Origin: Acanthaster planci
Lineage: Eukaryota; Echinodermata; Asteroidea; Valvatida; Acanthasteridae
Reading direction: 5' to 3'
Assembly: GCF_001949145.1 (NCBI RefSeq)
Contig: NW_019091825.1
Span: 25,536-35,641 of the forward strand
Length of the DNA: 10,106 bases
The translations under genes and the position numbers were made by a program. Positions 6,960-10,106 of this stretch are shown piece after piece. Positions within the stretch are counted from its first letter, which is position 1. Each line of letters starts with the position of its first letter. The notes below the pieces were generated by a model, which worked only from the letters and a program-made list of their open reading frames with translations, did no database searches and was not told the origin of the DNA.

Positions 6960-7680
6960 CTACAGGTTATTGGATTCCCCCACCTGGATCTTTTGAAGTA
7001 TTAAACCCACCAGCCTATAGACGATTTTGTTAACACTTTCTGTTCCTATGGCTTCCATCCTCTCATTAACCAACAGACTCGCATATCACCTCATAGCAGC
7101 ACTCTGATCGACAATATACGAACCAACAATGATGTTAATATCTTAGCAGGGGTTTTCAATACTGACATTTCTAATCAAATTCCTCTTTTTGAAATTACCC
7201 CACTCTATTTTCCTAGCCACTGACTCTGGTTCCAAATCTTACATTGCATAAAACATTAATAATGATACCTTGCGTTCTTTCTCTGCAGATATTGAGTCCA
7301 CTGATTGGGGTGAAGTTTATGAATGTCAGCATCCTGACACTGCCTACGACACTTTCCATACTCTTTTCAATGAAAGGTACAATCGCCATTTCTCTCTTGT
7401 CTCTAAAAAACTTACAGGAAAAAACAAAACTAAACAACCCTGGATCACCGAGGCTATCATCAACTCCTGCAACCATAAAGATAGGCTGTACCGGCGATAC
7501 TTACGCAACCCCTCCACAGCCAATGGACGTCTGTACAGGAGCTATCGCAATTGTCTGACTTCAGTTATTCGACTTGCCAAGAAAAACTATCACACATAAA
7601 TCTTTAAAAAAAAAAACACAACTTGAAAAACACTTAGTGAGAAATTAACAACATTCTCGGGAAGGATGCTAAAGGGCAGT
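6960..7680 (+). pseudogene. CR1-like LINE ORF2 fragment: endonuclease end and linker
   Basis: A second, separate LINE copy. HLDLLKY, a TAA (7002-7004), then HQPIDDFVNTFCSYGFHPLI (7008-7067), HSSTLIDNIYTNNDVN and FNTDISNQIPLFEI. This is the C-terminal half of the AP-endonuclease domain; the family's catalytic S-D-H near its end reads S-N-Q here (7170-7178). The frame ends at TGA 7221-7223. The linker before the RT follows in another frame (7270-7599): DIESTDWGEVYECQHPDTAY, KQPWITEAIINSCNHKDRLY and SYRNCLTSVIRLAKKNYHT. Decayed INNILGKDAKGQF ends near 7680. There is no RT domain after it, so both ends are truncated. It resembles the linker expected for the CR1-like element at 3455, but lies downstream of it and so is not simply its missing 5' half. 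Confidence 0.8.
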
Positions 7681-7681
7681 T

Positions 7682-8071
7682 CCATGGTGTTGGAGTTACA
7701 TTTTGGACACTTCAACAGTGTGTGTTATTATACTTATAATCCTGAAGCAGATTTTGATAAAAGACATCAGCTAGTTGGTAAATTCATTTAATAACAAAAT
7801 TTCTCGCTCCAAATTATTATTCTTGTAGAAACTGACTCATAACACCATGGTGTCGGACATACTCAAAGAAGGTTAACTTTTTGAGTTTCCAGTTTTGTTT
7901 CACAAACTCTGTGAATTGTTAGGACCTGAAGAAGTAGTTTACCTGTGTCTAGTTTTAGCAGACCCTTGTTAATGAACTTCAAGGCAAGACACATTTTTAT
8001 CTTGTTTTGACTTTCAGAAGAAGCATTTATTATATTGGTGTCGGACGTACAGTTTTTGGTTTCGGACGCAC
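7682..8071 (+). repeat. Four dispersed copies of a GGTGTCGGAC-type motif
   Basis: CCATGGTGTTGGAGTTACA (7682), CCATGGTGTCGGACATAC (7846), ATTGGTGTCGGACGTAC (8034) and TTGGTTTCGGACGCAC (8056). The spacings are uneven (164, ~188 and 21). The second sits in a perfect 12-base palindrome, ACACCATGGTGT (7842-7853). No coding sequence is seen in the interval. Confidence 0.45.
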
Positions 8072-9060
8072 ACGTCCAAACTGACTTTTCAGAATAGAAG
8101 GTAATCAGTTCAAACCCAAGTTTGTCTCATTTTTCTACCTTCATGAAGGCTTTAGTAAACTTTCCGAATCAAAACAAAAATGCCAAGCCATACAAAAATC
8201 ATCAAAAGCAACTAGAAAGGAATTGCATGATGGGGCATTCAAAAACAGTATGAAGAAAAATATTGTCTGGAAGTATTTATGCAAATTTTGCTCATTTAAA
8301 CAAGTCATGTACTGTCAAACATTCAAACTAAAAAAACGTTTTGTACAGTTGACAATCCTTTAGATAAATAAATCAAATTAAAAGACAATTGCATACATGT
8401 ACCTGTAAGGTCTTTTGGTCTTAGAACATGAAATTAAATATTTTTGTATGACAAATGCTGCGTGTGTACTAAGCTGCAATTTTAAAGATTTCCAGTTCAC
8501 ACTTCACAGGTTATAGTACACATGTAACATCCAAAAAGAAGCTAAATGAGTAGATGTTTATATACCCTTTTAGATGATTGCCAAATCAAAGGAATGGGCT
8601 AGCAATTAGGCTAAGAGATTATCCTTTTCACTGAAATTTAAGACTAATGGCGTAATGCTTTTAAAACTACAGTCTTACATTGTATGTTTCATGATAGACA
8701 CTGTACATGTATATGCCATGGAAAGCGTATACAAGTGGAACACCCCCTTTAATTCCTCATGCAACACAAATTGAAACCAATTGATTTTACATATACCATG
8801 AACAAAGGTATAAAAAACACACCTTTGTGTTAGTCTGACAATTCTTCTTTCTTGATGTGGATTACATGTACACGTATACATCACCTAGAACTTGTCTTTA
8901 TCAAAGCTCACACTGACATGACTTGCTTCTGAATACATGCAAAGCACATGTTTGTCCACACAAGACACATGTGGAATGGCTTTGGGCCCTAATTATAACC
9001 TGATTAGGATGTGTATGTCCAAATAGTCACATTTATGAGTAGTGGGGGAGGGCCTATTGG
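8072..9060. other. Noncoding AT-rich DNA, no gene seen
   Basis: No reading frame with protein-like composition on either strand. It contains frequent ACATGTA/TACATGT words and one clear hairpin: ACAAAGGT / ACCTTTGT (8802-8809 and 8821-8828) with an 11-base loop that includes TATAAAAA. I see no RNA gene or transposon end in it. Confidence 0.5.
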
Positions 9061-9280
9061 GTACACGTTGACCTTGAAATATGAAAAGGTCACGTATGAT
9101 AAATATGAATGATGAATAGGAATGAAGATAGGGTGAAACCTTGAGTACAATTTGACCTTGGGTAGGGGTATAACAATGGAGTAGGGGTAGAAATACGGTA
9201 CGAATTGACACTGACTGTAGAGGGAGAATATGAATATCAACATAGTGGGTTCAATATTTTGGGTACAATTTGACCCCTAA
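9061..9280 (+). repeat. Repeats of (G)TACAATTTGACC with inverted AAGGTCA
   Basis: Three copies of the word lie here: TACACGTTGACCTTG (9062), TACAATTTGACCTTG (9146) and TACAATTTGACCCC (9264); a fourth is at 9761. The first is followed after ten bases by AAGGTCA (9086-9092), forming an inverted repeat with TGACCTT (9069-9075). Between the copies are G/A-rich words such as GTAGGGGTA (twice, ~20 bases apart). It looks like old simple or transposon-derived repeat. The long frames on the minus strand here reflect its bias and are not genes. Confidence 0.5.
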
Positions 9281-9327
9281 CTCTGAAAAATATGTCCCAA
9301 CACAAAGGACCCATGGCCTGGGCGGGA

Positions 9328-9490
9328 AGTCCGAACGTAAACAAACGGATTGTAATCCTTAAACAACAGTCCGTGGGTCGACTGCTCCGAAAGCAATTAT
9401 CGGATTGGTTGTACTAATCCTAACAAACCGTGGGTGTTTGGTTTCGAACAATAGGCGGCTCGTGGCGCCAGTGCTAAAAGTCCGTATTTT
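9328..9490 (+). repeat. Minisatellite, three diverged units of ~56 bases
   Basis: Paired landmarks step by 54-57 bases: CCGAA (9331) / CCGAA (9387) / CGAA (9445); CGGATTG (9346) / CGGATTGG (9401); CCGTGGGT (9371) / CCGTGGGT (9428) / CCGTAT (9482). Units 1 and 2 each hold GGATT...AATCC, a small inverted repeat whose loop differs in length. The array is much richer in CpG than the surrounding DNA. Confidence 0.55.
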
Positions 9491-9507
9491 TTTAATGGAT
9501 ACACGCC

Positions 9508-9531
9508 GATAATGAAAGCGATAATGAAAGC
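9508..9531 (+). repeat. Perfect 12-base tandem duplication
   Basis: GATAATGAAAGC occurs twice in a row without a mismatch, just right of the ~56-base minisatellite. Perfect identity suggests a recent slippage event. Confidence 0.8.
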
Positions 9532-9960
9532 ACTTCTCTTACAATCGTCGCCGTGGCTGGTTGTTTCGCGGATTTTATAAATCTAGAACAAAGATGTTGG
9601 GTTTAATGGGATGAGCGTCATGAAAGGGGTGATATGACCAAAGATGAGGGTAGGGGGAAGAAGTGAATGCGTCGCGGGGAGACATGACCCGTCCGTGGGG
9701 TAAACACGAAAAAATAAAATTCGGGGTTGAGAGAAAACGTTTAAGGCAGGGAGGATCCAGCACAATTTGACCTTGGACCTCGACAGAGGAAAAGGTCACA
9801 TAAATATGTATAGAAATACATATGTATAAAAATAAGAATAATAATGAGATTTATAGTTATAAGCGATGGAAGGAAGCGGACTGACCTTTCGTAGAGCGTA
9901 ATATAGTGTACCAATAGAGTGATACAGAGGGAATATAGGGAATAGGGTAAAAAGATGAAA
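9532..9960 (+). other. Purine-rich strand with hairpins, no gene seen
   Basis: After a short CpG-rich stretch (9545-9572) and an isolated TTATAAAT (9575-9582), the plus strand is dominated by G and A to 9960. Inside are a nested hairpin at 9768-9798 (TGACCTT / AAGGTCA outside CCTC / GAGG) and a perfect 8-bp hairpin at 9804-9823 (ATATGTAT, loop AGAA, ATACATAT). The open frames on the minus strand come from the pyrimidine bias (Phe, Leu, Ser, Pro, Ile) and do not look coding. Confidence 0.5.
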
Positions 9961-9970
9961 ATGGGAAGGT

Positions 9971-10106
9971 GGTAATCCCTACACATTGGACGGCACGGCC
10001 AGCCGGACTGGCAGCGAGATAATCCCTACACAATGAACCGCCAGACGAGCAAGGAGATAATTCCTAGACAATGGAACGTAATGGGTCTGGGGCGACGTTG
10101 GCTCGG
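9971..10106 (+). repeat. Tandem array with core GATAATCCCTACACAATGGAAC
   Basis: Three cores: TAATCCCTACACATTGGAC (9973), TAATCCCTACACAATGAAC (10020) and TAATTCCTAGACAATGGAAC (10058). Spacings are 47 and 38. The linkers share CCAG...GAGCAA/GGCAGCGAGA, so the shorter spacing looks like a deletion in one unit. The array may continue past the window edge. Confidence 0.6.

Noticed and set aside
7213-7558. Overlapping frames of 87 (minus) and 104 (plus) codons
   Set aside because: The third frame (7270-7599) carries the recognisable LINE linker (KQPWITEA, LYRSYRNCL). The other two are shadows.
3455-7680. The two CR1-like fragments as one rearranged copy
   Set aside because: The endonuclease/linker piece lies downstream of the RT piece on the same strand, and Tx1 ORF1 and a duplication sit between them. 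Two independent copies are simpler.
9575-9582. TTATAAAT as a promoter TATA box
   Set aside because: A CpG-rich stretch lies before it, but no coding sequence follows on either strand, so a promoter call is not supported.
8993-9986. Several minus-strand frames rich in Phe, Ile, Pro and Ser
   Set aside because: They reflect the pyrimidine bias of that strand in repeat DNA and show no domains or balanced composition.
9328-10106. CRISPR array
   Set aside because: Repeat units are diverged, spacing is uneven, the repeats are not separated by unique spacers of fixed size, and the DNA is eukaryotic.

Overview
This looks like animal nuclear DNA made mostly of decayed retrotransposons, and no complete host gene can be identified with confidence. 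It is AT-rich and contains intron-type splice signals. It carries pieces of one LTR retrotransposon (Ty3/Gypsy, probably Mag-like) and of at least two kinds of LINE (an L1-superfamily Tx1-like element and CR1/Jockey-like elements). That mix, together with recurrent acatgta/tacatgta words, fits a marine invertebrate such as a lancelet, hemichordate, mollusc or cnidarian. The sequence alone does not decide which, and nothing looks bacterial.

Layout. (1) 1-~1000, minus strand: the 5' end of a Gypsy-type element, reading leftward. It has an LTR end with a polyadenylation signal, a primer binding site complementary to the 3' end of serine tRNA(GCU), a ~200-base leader, and a gag gene broken by one stop and cut by the window edge inside its zinc knuckle. 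(2) 1184-1870, plus strand: a TATA box, then a candidate two-exon reading frame of 107 codons with no recognised family. The same frame runs on to 1870 with only two stops. (3) 1933-5453: a Tx1-like LINE on the minus strand (ORF1, the first codons of ORF2, then the second half of ORF2). It is split by a CR1-like LINE on the plus strand at 3455-~4680; the ORF2 part that should lie between the two Tx1 pieces is missing. (4) 5454-6950: AT-rich DNA with a strong splice donor, a diverged ~330-base tandem duplication, and a few short unrecognised open frames. (5) 6960-7680: a second CR1-like fragment, plus strand, covering the end of the endonuclease domain and the linker before the reverse transcriptase. 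(6) 7680-9060: no genes seen; a short GGTGTCGGAC-type motif recurs four times. (7) 9061-10106: simple-sequence and satellite-like DNA, including copies of a TTGACC word, a ~56-base minisatellite of three units, a long purine-rich stretch and a terminal array of GATAATCCCTACACAATG units.

The parts do not act together as a pathway. The window is best read as layered insertions: an old Tx1-like LINE, a CR1-like LINE placed in it, and a less decayed Gypsy element at the left edge. The items most worth follow-up are the unrecognised spliced frame near 1293-1654, the nested LINE junctions, the ~330-base duplication, and the right-end repeats.
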